NCBI GenBank assembly: GCA_027069135.1
Contig: JALXFE010000263.1
Location: 1-58,696, forward strand
From: Thermoanaerobaculia bacterium
Lineage (GTDB): Bacteria > Acidobacteriota > Thermoanaerobaculia > Multivoradales > JAHZIX01
Direction of reading: 5' to 3'
Length of the DNA: 58,696 nt
The notes under the pieces were generated by a model. The model saw only the letters and a list, made by a program, of their open reading frames with translations. It was not told the DNA's origin and ran no database searches. Both the position numbers and the translations under genes were made by a program. Positions 7,512-16,106 of the stretch are shown in pieces. Numbering within the stretch: the first letter of the stretch is position 1; each line of letters starts with the position of its first letter.

Positions 7512-10388
7512 ATGCGCACGAGATTTTTTCTCTCCCTTGGCATCACCCTCCTCCTGGCCGTCACCGTTTCCGGTGTCGCTCTGGCGCAAGGCGCCCAGAC
7601 CGGCAGCCTGAACGGTAAGGTCGTTTCGGAGGGAGCAGGTCTCCCCGGTGTCCAGGTCACGGTGACCTCCCCCTCCCTGCAGGGTGAGCGCTCGGCCTTC
7701 ACCGGCGAAGACGGCACTTACATCATTCGTGCTCTGCCTCCTGGCGAGTACAAAGTACTCTTCGAGCTAGACGGCATGGCGACGGTACAGCGTACGGCCA
7801 CCATCTCTCTCGGTTCCAACGCCCGCTCCAACGCCGACATGAAGGTCGCTTCCGTAGAAGAGACCATCGTCGTCACCGGTGAGGCTCCGAACCCCCTCGA
7901 GAACACCCAGATTTCCCACAACATGGATTGGGCGGAAGAGGTCGACAACCTTCCGATCACCCGAGACTTCGACAACGTCGCGGACCTGGCCCCTGGTGTC
8001 ACCGGCGGTACGACCACCCCGAACGGCGGACAGTTGAGCATCGGCGGCGCCTTCGCCTACGACAACGTCTTCCTCATCGACGGTGTGGACGTCAACGACA
8101 ACCTCTTCGGTACCGCAAATTCCCTCTTCATCGAGGATGCCATCGAAGAGCAGCAAGTGATGACCTCCGGCGTCTCCGCCGAGTACGGTCGATTCAGCGG
8201 CGGTGTCATCAACGCCATCACCAAGAGTGGCGGCAACAACTTCTCGGGATCGTTCCGGCTCGACCGCACGAACCCTTCCTGGCGCAAAGAGACGCCGGGC
8301 GAGAAGGACGCCGGTATCAGTCGCAACAACGACGACAACGACATCTTCTCTGCGACCCTTGGCGGTCCCATCTACAAGGATTACCTGTGGTTCTTCCTCG
8401 CCGGTCGTGAGTTCGACACCGACAACCTCACCGCCTTGGCCGTGACCTCCGTGCCCATCAACCTGAGCCAGGAGACCCAGCGCACGGAGATCAAGCTCAC
8501 CGGCACGATCGCCCAGAGCCACACCCTCCAGGGGGCGTTCACGGACGTGACGAACGACAACTTTCGCCGCACCTTCTCTTTCAGCGCGACTCCGAGCACG
8601 ACCTTCAGCAGCGGTCTTCCTAACGAGCTGAAGGTGGCTCGTTACAGCGGTGTCCTGACGCCCAGTCTCTTCGGAGAGGCCCAGTATTCCGAGAAGGAAT
8701 TCCAATTCGAGAATTCCGGGGGTACCTCCACTGACATCGTCGACTCCCCTTTCCTGGATTTCGGCACCTTCACCCATTTCAACGCTCCGTGGTTCGATGC
8801 TAACGATCCGGAGTTCCGCAACAACGAGCAATTGGGTGTTGCCCTGTCCTACTTTCTGTCTTCGGACAACGCCGGAACCCACGATATCAAGGGTGGCTGG
8901 GAGGAATTCACCTCCATCAACACCGGCGGCAACAACCAGAGCTCCACGGGCTTTAGCTTCTTCTCGGGGTTCGCAAGCGACGCCAACGGTCCGATCCTGA
9001 CGTCGGACAACGAGCTGATCCCAGTCTTCGACGCCAATACCACCGCCGCCCGCTGGGACGCGGTCATCGGTGCCCGGCAGGAGATTGAGACCACCAGCCT
9101 CTACGTCAATGACAAGTGGCAGCTCAACGACCATTGGTCCTTCAACATCGGCTTCCGCTTCGAGGATGTCAACAGCGTTTCGACCGGCGGATTGGTCGCC
9201 ATCGATACCGACACCTTTGTGCCCCGTCTGGCAGCTTCCTACGACGTCAACGGCGACGGCAAGTGGAAGGTGGACGTGACCTATGCCGAGTACGCCGGCA
9301 AGTACCAGGACGGTCAGGCGGCTGCGACGAGTAACGTCGGCAACCCGGATACGATCTACCTGTACTACATCGGCCCTGCCGGTCAGGGTCGTGACTTCGC
9401 CCCGGGCTTCGACATCAACAATTACGTGCCCTACGGAGCCAGCCTGCCGACGGCTAATCAGTTCATCGAGGACGGCCTCTCCTCCCCGACGACCACTGAG
9501 TACACTATCTCCTTGGGCTACGAGCTGCCGCGGGGTGGTTATGTGAAGGGCACCTACGTCAACCGTGACGTGGACGACTTCATCGAAGATTTCATCACCC
9601 TGGCCGACGGCTTCACCGATGTCCCGGGCGTGGGACCGACGGACAACGCGGTCTTCCGCAACACCAGCGCTCTCACCCGTGAGTACGAAGCGCTCCAGGT
9701 CGCTTCCCGTTACCGCATCACCAACAACTGGTGGGTCGAAGGCAACTACACATTCCAGCTGACGAACTCCGGCAACTTCGAGGGTGAAGACACCAACCAA
9801 CCCGGTTCGTCTTCGGTCTTCGGTAACTATCCGGAAATCACCCCGGCGGATCGTTTCTATCCGATCGGTGACCTGGACGGCTTCCAGGAGCATAAGATTC
9901 GCCTGTGGACCAGCTACAACTGGGATCTCGGCCGCGCCGGGAACCTCAACGCTGGTCTGATTTACTCCTTCGATTCCGGCCGTGCCTTCGACGAAGCGGA
10001 CGAGAATTTCCGGGCTACCCCAGGACAGCGACAGGTTGCCGCAGACCTGGGATATCAGAACTTCCCGGGCACTCGGACGCTGTTCTTCTGCCGTGGTTGC
10101 CGCCATTTCGAGGACACCAACGTCTTCGATATCGCCATCAACTACAGCATTCCGGTGTGGAAGTCTCTGGAGCCCTGGTTCAAGTTTGAGCTCCGGAATA
10201 TCTTCGACTCCGTCAACGTGATCGATGGCCAGACCTCCGTGCGTAGCGACCGCGGTTCCGCCGATCCGAACGATCCGCTGGGCCTGCCCACGACCTTCAC
10301 TGAGGGTAACCTCGGCGAGCCGACGGATCCCGTGGGCGACTACAACCGTCCGCAGGAGTATCGGTTCTCTGTCGGAATCCGCTTCTAG
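7512..10388 (+). CDS. TonB-dependent receptor with carboxypeptidase-regulatory-like N-terminus
   Basis: 958-residue outer-membrane transporter driven by TonB-ExbBD. It has a signal peptide (cleavage after about residue 25, ALAQ), then a carboxypeptidase-regulatory-like beta domain at about 30-105 (GSLNGKVVSEGAGLPGVQV, DGTYIIRALPPGEYKV). A short TonB-box-like stretch (EETIVVTGEAP) precedes the plug (about 130-240, with IDGVDVNDNLFG and EYGRFSGGVINAITKSGGN), and the beta-barrel runs to the terminal phenylalanine, the usual outer-membrane assembly signal. This architecture is greatly expanded in Acidobacteriota, where substrates are mostly unknown; oligosaccharides or peptides are plausible. The ATG has AGGAAA eight bases upstream. 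The gene is monocistronic, closed by the terminator at 10414-10443. Confidence 0.95.
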   Translation: MRTRFFLSLGITLLLAVTVSGVALAQGAQTGSLNGKVVSEGAGLPGVQVTVTSPSLQGERSAFTGEDGTYIIRALPPGEYKVLFELDGMATVQRTATISLGSNARSNADMKVASVEETIVVTGEAPNPLENTQISHNMDWAEEVDNLPITRDFDNVADLAPGVTGGTTTPNGGQLSIGGAFAYDNVFLIDGVDVNDNLFGTANSLFIEDAIEEQQVMTSGVSAEYGRFSGGVINAITKSGGNNFSGSFRLDRTNPSWRKETPGEKDAGISRNNDDNDIFSATLGGPIYKDYLWFFLAGREFDTDNLTALAVTSVPINLSQETQRTEIKLTGTIAQSHTLQGAFTDVTNDNFRRTFSFSATPSTTFSSGLPNELKVARYSGVLTPSLFGEAQYSEKEFQFENSGGTSTDIVDSPFLDFGTFTHFNAPWFDANDPEFRNNEQLGVALSYFLSSDNAGTHDIKGGWEEFTSINTGGNNQSSTGFSFFSGFASDANGPILTSDNELIPVFDANTTAARWDAVIGARQEIETTSLYVNDKWQLNDHWSFNIGFRFEDVNSVSTGGLVAIDTDTFVPRLAASYDVNGDGKWKVDVTYAEYAGKYQDGQAAATSNVGNPDTIYLYYIGPAGQGRDFAPGFDINNYVPYGASLPTANQFIEDGLSSPTTTEYTISLGYELPRGGYVKGTYVNRDVDDFIEDFITLADGFTDVPGVGPTDNAVFRNTSALTREYEALQVASRYRITNNWWVEGNYTFQLTNSGNFEGEDTNQPGSSSVFGNYPEITPADRFYPIGDLDGFQEHKIRLWTSYNWDLGRAGNLNAGLIYSFDSGRAFDEADENFRATPGQRQVAADLGYQNFPGTRTLFFCRGCRHFEDTNVFDIAINYSIPVWKSLEPWFKFELRNIFDSVNVIDGQTSVRSDRGSADPNDPLGLPTTFTEGNLGEPTDPVGDYNRPQEYRFSVGIRF

Positions 10389-10413
10389 GGCGGACCCTGC
10401 AGCGTTCATGAAG

Positions 10414-10443
10414 AGGGGCGGCTCCGGTCGCCCCTTTTCTTTT
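10414..10443 (+). terminator. Rho-independent terminator after the TonB receptor
   Basis: AGGGGCG (10414-10420) pairs with CGCCCCT (10429-10435) across an eight-base loop, followed by TTTCTTTT. It begins 26 bases after the receptor stop codon. Confidence 0.88.
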
Positions 10444-10456
10444 CGCATTTCTTGCT

Positions 10457-12280
10457 GTGCCCTCCTCCCGAATCCACCGAGGCCGCCGATGCCCACCTTC
10501 GAGACGTTGGCTCGTCAACGTCGGGCTTCTCTCATTCCTCCTAGGCACAGCTTGCCAAGAAAGTTCCCCTCGAGACCCGCGCGGTGGTTCATCCCCGACT
10601 CCCCCTCCTATCCGAAGCTACCGCGCCTTCTTCATCGATGCTGCTCAGGATGTCGGTGTCGACTTCGTACACTTCAACGGAATGACCGGGGAGCTTTTCT
10701 TCGTTGAGAATATGGGGGCCGGGGTCGCTGTATTCGACATGGACAGGGATGGGGACTTGGATATTTTCCTTGTTCAGGGAGCACTGCTCGACGCGGGGAA
10801 CGGCTTAGAGGGAGCGATCGTCCTCTCCCCGCCGACCCTTCCGCTCACCGATCGCCTGTATCGCAACCTGGGACTCGCGGAGGATGGTTTGCCGAGGTTC
10901 GAGGATGTGACCGAGCCGAGCGGGATCCTTGGCACGGAATATGGGATGGGAGTCGCTGCCGGGGACTATGACTCGGACGGCTTTGTGGATCTCTACGTTT
11001 CCAATTTCGGGCCCAATCGCCTATGGCGGAATCGGGGAGACGGGACCTTCGAAGACGTGACGAAGCGGGCCGGAGTGGAGGATTACCGATGGAGCACCGC
11101 AGTGACCTTCTTCGACTTTGACGCCGACGGCCAACTCGATCTTTTCGTCGGTAACTACCTGAAGTTTCGTCTCGAAGACCACGAGCCCTGCCGTGCTGAA
11201 AGCGGTTTGGCGGACTATTGCAGCCCCGAGAGTTACGAAGCCGAGCCAAATCGCCTGTTTCGAAATCGGGGGGATGGCACCTTCGAGGACGTGACCGCCG
11301 CCACGGGGCTGGCGGGTACGCCGGCCAAGACCCTGGGAGCTATCGCGGTGGATCTCAACGGTGACGGGCGCCAAGACCTCTACGTCGCCAACGACCAGAT
11401 GCCGAATTCTCTGTGGTTGCAGCAAGAAGACGGTACCTTTCGGGATGAAGCCCTGCTGGGGGGGGCCGCCGTCAATCGAGAAGGGAGATCCGAGGCTTCG
11501 ATGGGTGTAGATGCCGCAGATTTCGACGACGACGGAGATGAAGACCTCTTCTTGTCGCACCTGCGCTGGGAAAGCAATACCCTCTATGAGAATTCCGGAG
11601 GAGGTGTTTTTCGGGATCGCAGCTTCGAATCCGGGTTGGGGTCTCCCAGCCTCGGTCTGACCGGATTCGGTACGAGATGGTTGGACGTAGACAACGATTC
11701 TCGGCTGGATCTCCTGGTCTTCAACGGGGACGTCAAGATCATCGAAGAGCAGGCTCGCCGGGGTGAGAAACACCCCTTGCGACAACGAGACCAGCTCTTC
11801 CTACGGCGAGCCGGAGACCTCTACGAAGAAGTGGGGCCGGCAGGCGCCCGTGCCTTGGCGATCGAGACCGTCAGCCGTGGAGCCGCCTTCGGAGATCTGG
11901 ACAATGATGGGGATACGGACGTCGTCGTTGCCCAAAATCACGGACCGGTCCGGGTTCTCCTCAATCAGGTCGGCCAGGATCGGCATTGGATCGGCTTGCG
12001 TCTGATGCCGGCGACGCTCGGCCGAGATATGCTGAGAGCTCGCGTCGCTATCGGTCTGCCCGGAGGGCGAATTCTGTGGCGACGAAGTCATACGGACGGC
12101 AGCTACCTCAGTGCCAGTGACCCGCGGGTCTTGGTAGGACTGGGTGAGAGTTCGGGAGTCGATTGGGTCCGTGTCTATTGGCCTGACGGCTCGACAGAAG
12201 AATGGCAGGGCTTAGAGCCCGAGAGATACCACTCCCTGCGCCAGGGCGCGGGGAGAACTTGGAGCGAGACGAATCCATGA
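10457..12280 (+). CDS. CRTAC1-type lipoprotein (FG-GAP repeats plus ASPIC/UnbV domain)
   Basis: 607 residues from a GTG start, which is uncertain because no strong ribosome site is seen. A lipoprotein signal ends in LLGTAC with C33 as the probable lipid anchor. The opening VDFVHFNGMTGELFFVENMG block is typical of CRTAC1/ASPIC-UnbV proteins. Several FG-GAP/VCBS blades follow, each with a DxDxDGxxD calcium-loop pattern (for example DMDRDGDLD, DLNGDGRQD, DLDNDGDTD), forming a probable beta-propeller. The C-terminal ASPIC/UnbV domain covers about residues 510-595 (RILWRRSHTDGSYLSASDPR, VYWPDGS). It is the first gene of a four-gene operon and its stop overlaps the next start (ATGA). Paralogues lie at 20207-21958 and 35080-38484, always next to or fused to a TPR protein. 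The biochemical role is unknown; an extracytoplasmic binding platform is likely. Confidence 0.92.
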   Translation: MPSSRIHRGRRCPPSRRWLVNVGLLSFLLGTACQESSPRDPRGGSSPTPPPIRSYRAFFIDAAQDVGVDFVHFNGMTGELFFVENMGAGVAVFDMDRDGDLDIFLVQGALLDAGNGLEGAIVLSPPTLPLTDRLYRNLGLAEDGLPRFEDVTEPSGILGTEYGMGVAAGDYDSDGFVDLYVSNFGPNRLWRNRGDGTFEDVTKRAGVEDYRWSTAVTFFDFDADGQLDLFVGNYLKFRLEDHEPCRAESGLADYCSPESYEAEPNRLFRNRGDGTFEDVTAATGLAGTPAKTLGAIAVDLNGDGRQDLYVANDQMPNSLWLQQEDGTFRDEALLGGAAVNREGRSEASMGVDAADFDDDGDEDLFLSHLRWESNTLYENSGGGVFRDRSFESGLGSPSLGLTGFGTRWLDVDNDSRLDLLVFNGDVKIIEEQARRGEKHPLRQRDQLFLRRAGDLYEEVGPAGARALAIETVSRGAAFGDLDNDGDTDVVVAQNHGPVRVLLNQVGQDRHWIGLRLMPATLGRDMLRARVAIGLPGGRILWRRSHTDGSYLSASDPRVLVGLGESSGVDWVRVYWPDGSTEEWQGLEPERYHSLRQGAGRTWSETNP

Positions 12281-13920
12281 AGGAATTACTGACCCTGTCC
12301 CGACCGGCTCTGGTCGCATTTCTTGCCCTCGCGGGCCTCGCCTGCGGCAGCGAGGAAGAAGTTCAGGCGGCGGCTGTGTCATCACCACCGTCGGTTGAGC
12401 TCGTCGCGATGCCTCAGCCCGTCTTGGACCAGATGTCGCCGGCGGTGCGGCGGCAGATCCGGGAACGTCAGATTTGGCAACACCGCATCGATCAAACCCC
12501 TGAGATTACCGCCCAGAATCGTGCCGCGGCGATCGGAGAATTGGGCAACCTCTACCACGCCTACGGCCTGGTCGGCGAAGCAGAAATCTGCTACCGAAAC
12601 GCCGAAAAACTGGACCCGAAGGCCTTTCGGTGGCCTTACTATCTCTGCCAGCTCTTCGGCCGAACGAATAAGATGTCGCCCGCGGTAGAGGCTTGCCGCC
12701 GGGCGGCGGAGCTCGACCAAACCAACGTCCCGGTACGGGTGCGTTTGGCGGAGCTCCTCGCCTTTCTCAATCAGGCGGAGGAAGCGGAGCCGGTCTTTCG
12801 GGCCGCGATCTCGTTGGATGACAAAGCCGCTGCGGCCCACTTCGGTTTGGCCCAATTGGCGGCGTCGATTGGAGATGCCGCCGCCGCCGCACGGGGCTTC
12901 GAGAAGGTCCTCGAGCTGCAACCGGAGGCCACCGCCGCCCACGTCTTGGCGGCTCAGGCGTATCGCGACCTTGGAGATGCCTCCAAGGCGGAAGCTCACT
13001 TGGCCAAAAAGGGAGAGGGGGAGGTCAAGCTGGCGGAGCCGCTGATGGCCGTGATTCAAGGCCTCTCGACCGGTCAGCAGAGATTTCGCCAGGAAGGCCA
13101 GAAAGCCTTTAAAGAGAAGCGTTTCGAGGATTCCGTGGAGGCGTTTCGGCGGGCCGTAGCTGCCGATCCTTTGTACGCAGATTTACGTATCAGCCTGGCT
13201 GCTGCCCTGGTGCAGGCCGGCGACCCTGCCGCAGCTCTCGAGCAATACGAGCTGGCGACCAAGATCGCTCCAACCCACCCGCGGGCCAATTTTGGCGCCG
13301 GATTCTTGCTTCAACGATCCGGCCAGAACATCCAGGCCGCGGATCGTTACCGTCGGGTCTTGGAGGTCGAGCCGGATCATCGCACCGCCCGGGTCAACCT
13401 CGCCCAGACCCTCTTCGAGGACGAAGACTACACCTCTGCTTTGGGAGAGATCGACCAGATCCTGGCCAAGGAACCGGGGGATGTTCCTATGCGCTTGGCC
13501 CGGGTAGGGGCCCTGATTGCGCTGAAGCGTTATTTCGATGCCGAGGCCACTCTCGATGAGGGGTTGGAGCTGGATGGCAAGAATCCCCAATTGCTGCAAG
13601 CCCAAGCGCGGCTCTTGGCCACCTCTCCCCAGCCGGAGCAAAGGGACGGCGACAAGGCCGTTCGGCTGGCGGAGGCTTTGGTAAATCTCGAGAAGCGTCC
13701 GGAGTACGTGGAGACTCTCGCCATGGCTATGGCCGGGGCCGGCCGTTTCGAAGAGGCCATCGTTCTTCAGGAAGCGCTGATCGAATCTGCCAATGCAGCG
13801 AGTCGGGAGGGGCTCCGAGACGTCCTCACGGCGACCCTCGAGCGCTACCGTAGCGGCCAACCCGCCCTGCCTCCCTGGCAGACCGGGCCCCTCGCAGCGG
13901 GTAGCGGCTCCGCCCGGTGA
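12277..13920 (+). CDS. TPR-repeat lipoprotein, partner of the CRTAC1 protein
   Basis: 547 residues. The start is the ATG overlapping the previous stop (ATGA at 12277-12280). The frame is open farther left, but that part only shadows the upstream gene. The lipoprotein signal ends LAGLAC, with C23 as anchor. After a linker comes the LGNLYHAYGLVGEAEICY motif, which recurs in the TPR partners at 18294-20210 and in the fused protein at 35080-38484. The rest is a long run of TPR helix pairs. The C-terminal end also matches those two proteins, with an LLATSP element, an ETLAMAMAGAGRFEEA element and an LERYRSGQP end. It is probably a periplasm-facing scaffold that binds the CRTAC1 protein or the sulfatase-like proteins; that is inferred from gene order and the fusion. 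Confidence 0.9.
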   Translation: MKELLTLSRPALVAFLALAGLACGSEEEVQAAAVSSPPSVELVAMPQPVLDQMSPAVRRQIRERQIWQHRIDQTPEITAQNRAAAIGELGNLYHAYGLVGEAEICYRNAEKLDPKAFRWPYYLCQLFGRTNKMSPAVEACRRAAELDQTNVPVRVRLAELLAFLNQAEEAEPVFRAAISLDDKAAAAHFGLAQLAASIGDAAAAARGFEKVLELQPEATAAHVLAAQAYRDLGDASKAEAHLAKKGEGEVKLAEPLMAVIQGLSTGQQRFRQEGQKAFKEKRFEDSVEAFRRAVAADPLYADLRISLAAALVQAGDPAAALEQYELATKIAPTHPRANFGAGFLLQRSGQNIQAADRYRRVLEVEPDHRTARVNLAQTLFEDEDYTSALGEIDQILAKEPGDVPMRLARVGALIALKRYFDAEATLDEGLELDGKNPQLLQAQARLLATSPQPEQRDGDKAVRLAEALVNLEKRPEYVETLAMAMAGAGRFEEAIVLQEALIESANAASREGLRDVLTATLERYRSGQPALPPWQTGPLAAGSGSAR

Positions 13921-16106
13921 AGTTTCGAACCTTAGCGGCCGTCTTCGGTCTGCTAGCCGCCGTCGTCGGCTGTGGACCCTCGCCGTCCGGAGAGCCCAGC
14001 GGGAACGCTGGCTCCTCAGGCTCGAATCCCGCTAGCTGGGCCCGGCCGCCGGTGATCCTGATCTCCATCGATACCCTGCGGGCGGACCACCTACCGGCCT
14101 ACGGCTACGGTGGGGTCGAGACCCCATACCTGGACGCTCTGCGGCGGGATTCGATCCTTTTTGAGAATGCCTACAGCCCCGTCCCGCTGACGCTCCCGGC
14201 CCACGCCTCGATCCTGACGGGCCGTCGGCCTCCGGGCCATGGGATACGGGACAATGTCGGCTACCGGTTGGGCCAAGACGTGCCCACCCTCCAGGGCCTG
14301 CTGCGGGATCAGGGATACGCCACCGGGGCAGCGGTGAGTGCCTACGTGCTGCGGCGGGAGACGGGCTTGGGAGAGGGCTTTGATCGTTATTTCGACACCA
14401 TCGAGGCGGAGGATAGGGCACCCATGGCCTTGGTCCAGCGATCCGGGGCCCAAACCTTGGAGCCGGCGCAGGGCTGGATTCGCCAACGGTTGGAAGCCGG
14501 GGAGCCGTTTTTCTTCTTCCTGCACCTCTTCGAGCCCCACAGTCCCTACGAGCCCCCGGAGCCCTTTGCAGGCCGGTATCGCCACGCCTACGACGGCGAA
14601 GTCGCCGCCGTGGACGACGTGATCGGTCGCTTCCTGGCCTTCCTGCGAGAGGAGGGGCTGTACGAGCCCTCCCTGATCTTCGCCCTGGCAGATCATGGAG
14701 AAGGCTTGGGAGACCACGGCGAAGACGAGCACGGCCTTTTGCTCTACCGCGAGACCCTCCATGTACCGCTGTTTCTCAAGCTCCCGGACCAGGTTCGAGG
14801 GGGGGCCTCGGTGACCTCTCCGGTGGGGCTGATCGATGTCCTGCCGACGGTCGCGGACGTCCTCGATCTGCGGCTGCCGGAGGCCGTCGCGAGCTCCCTT
14901 GCCGGAAATTCTTTGCTCGATCAAGACCTCGGCCCGCGCAATCTCTACAGCGAAACTTTCTATCCCAGAATCCACTTCGGCTGGCACGAGCTACGGTCCA
15001 TGATGGGGGAGCGCTACCACCTCCTGGAGGGAGCCCGGGCGGAGCTCTTCGACTTCGTCCGAGATCCTGGGGAGCTCGAAGATGTCTTGGCGGATCAGCG
15101 TAGGACGTTTCGCGCTATGGAGGCAGATCTTGCCCGGATCGAGACCCGCTTCGAAGATCCCGGAATCGCGAGTGACGAGGAACGGGCGAAGTTGGCGGCT
15201 CTCGGGTATCTCTCGGCGCCGGCCACGACGACGGGAACCTTGGATGATCCCCGCGACAGCCTTCCGATCCTCCACCAGATGCAGTGGGCGTTTCAACTCT
15301 CAGCAGAAGGCCGTTTGGAAGAAGCGGCGGCCGCCTTGGGAGCTCTGCTCAAAACCCACCCCGGGCTCCAAGACGTTCGGCTCCGGCGGGCCGATGTCCT
15401 ACGGGTTCTGAAGCGTTACGGGGATGCAGAAAAAGAGCTTCGGGAAGCGGTGCGTCGAAGCCCGTCGATGCTGCCGGCGGTATCTCTGCAGCTCGCGGAG
15501 GTTCTGCTCGAGGCCGGGGACGCGGAAGGTGCGGCGGAGCAAGCCGCGGCGGGGTTGACCGCCAATGCCGGCCGAGCCCGCCTCCTGATGGCTCAGGCCG
15601 CCCTGGCCTCGGGAGATCTGACCGGAGCCCAAGAGCAAGCACGCCTCGCCCTCGGGGAAAGCATCCCGCCGGAGGTTCCCGCCCGACTCCTCCTGGCCCG
15701 TACCCATCTGCGCCAGGCCCAGCACAGTGCCGCGTTGAGAGAGTTGGATCTCGCCCTGGGGGCGGCAAAGAGGGTTCGGCAGGGGCCGGTTCGAGGCCTT
15801 CAATTCCTGCGCGGTGAAGCCCTCGGTCGTCTCGACCGTCTGACGGCGGCGGCGGCGGCCTTCGAGGCTGAGATCGCAGCCTTTCCCGGCGATGCGAAGG
15901 TGTATGTGCAGCTGGCTTTTGTCCTGGCCGCGGCGCAGCGATTCGACGAGATCGAACCCCTCTTCGATCGCCTGGTCGTCGCTCGCCCGGCGGATGAGTC
16001 TTTACAAGCCGCCGCCGACACCCTGGAAAAATTAGGCAACAAGGAGGCGGCGGACCGGTGGCGGCGCAGGGCCCAGAACCTGATTTCCGATCAGCGCGCC
16101 CGATGA
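13917..16106 (+). CDS. Sulfatase-like (alkaline phosphatase superfamily) lipoprotein with TPR tail
   Basis: 729 residues from a GTG overlapping the previous stop (GTGA). Lipobox AVVGC, C19. The alkaline-phosphatase-superfamily domain covers about residues 42-430: ILISIDTLRADHLPAYGY carries the first metal ligand D52, and the DHGEGLGDHG segment supplies later ligands. The nucleophile region reads LTLPAHASILTG. The position that is Cys or Ser in true sulfatases (CxPSR) is Thr (T92), so formylglycine formation is impossible. A Thr nucleophile is known in phosphoethanolamine transferases and related enzymes, so phosphodiester or phosphomonoester transfer or hydrolysis is more likely than sulfate release. 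The C-terminal 250 residues are TPR repeats. A paralogue follows immediately. The substrate is unknown, probably in the envelope. Confidence 0.88.
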   Translation: MKFRTLAAVFGLLAAVVGCGPSPSGEPSGNAGSSGSNPASWARPPVILISIDTLRADHLPAYGYGGVETPYLDALRRDSILFENAYSPVPLTLPAHASILTGRRPPGHGIRDNVGYRLGQDVPTLQGLLRDQGYATGAAVSAYVLRRETGLGEGFDRYFDTIEAEDRAPMALVQRSGAQTLEPAQGWIRQRLEAGEPFFFFLHLFEPHSPYEPPEPFAGRYRHAYDGEVAAVDDVIGRFLAFLREEGLYEPSLIFALADHGEGLGDHGEDEHGLLLYRETLHVPLFLKLPDQVRGGASVTSPVGLIDVLPTVADVLDLRLPEAVASSLAGNSLLDQDLGPRNLYSETFYPRIHFGWHELRSMMGERYHLLEGARAELFDFVRDPGELEDVLADQRRTFRAMEADLARIETRFEDPGIASDEERAKLAALGYLSAPATTTGTLDDPRDSLPILHQMQWAFQLSAEGRLEEAAAALGALLKTHPGLQDVRLRRADVLRVLKRYGDAEKELREAVRRSPSMLPAVSLQLAEVLLEAGDAEGAAEQAAAGLTANAGRARLLMAQAALASGDLTGAQEQARLALGESIPPEVPARLLLARTHLRQAQHSAALRELDLALGAAKRVRQGPVRGLQFLRGEALGRLDRLTAAAAAFEAEIAAFPGDAKVYVQLAFVLAAAQRFDEIEPLFDRLVVARPADESLQAAADTLEKLGNKEAADRWRRRAQNLISDQRAR

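Noticed and set aside
7767-10496. 909-codon minus-strand frame opposite the TonB receptor
   Set aside because: Val/Gly/Glu-rich, no recognisable domain, fully inside a convincing receptor gene; codon-bias artefact.
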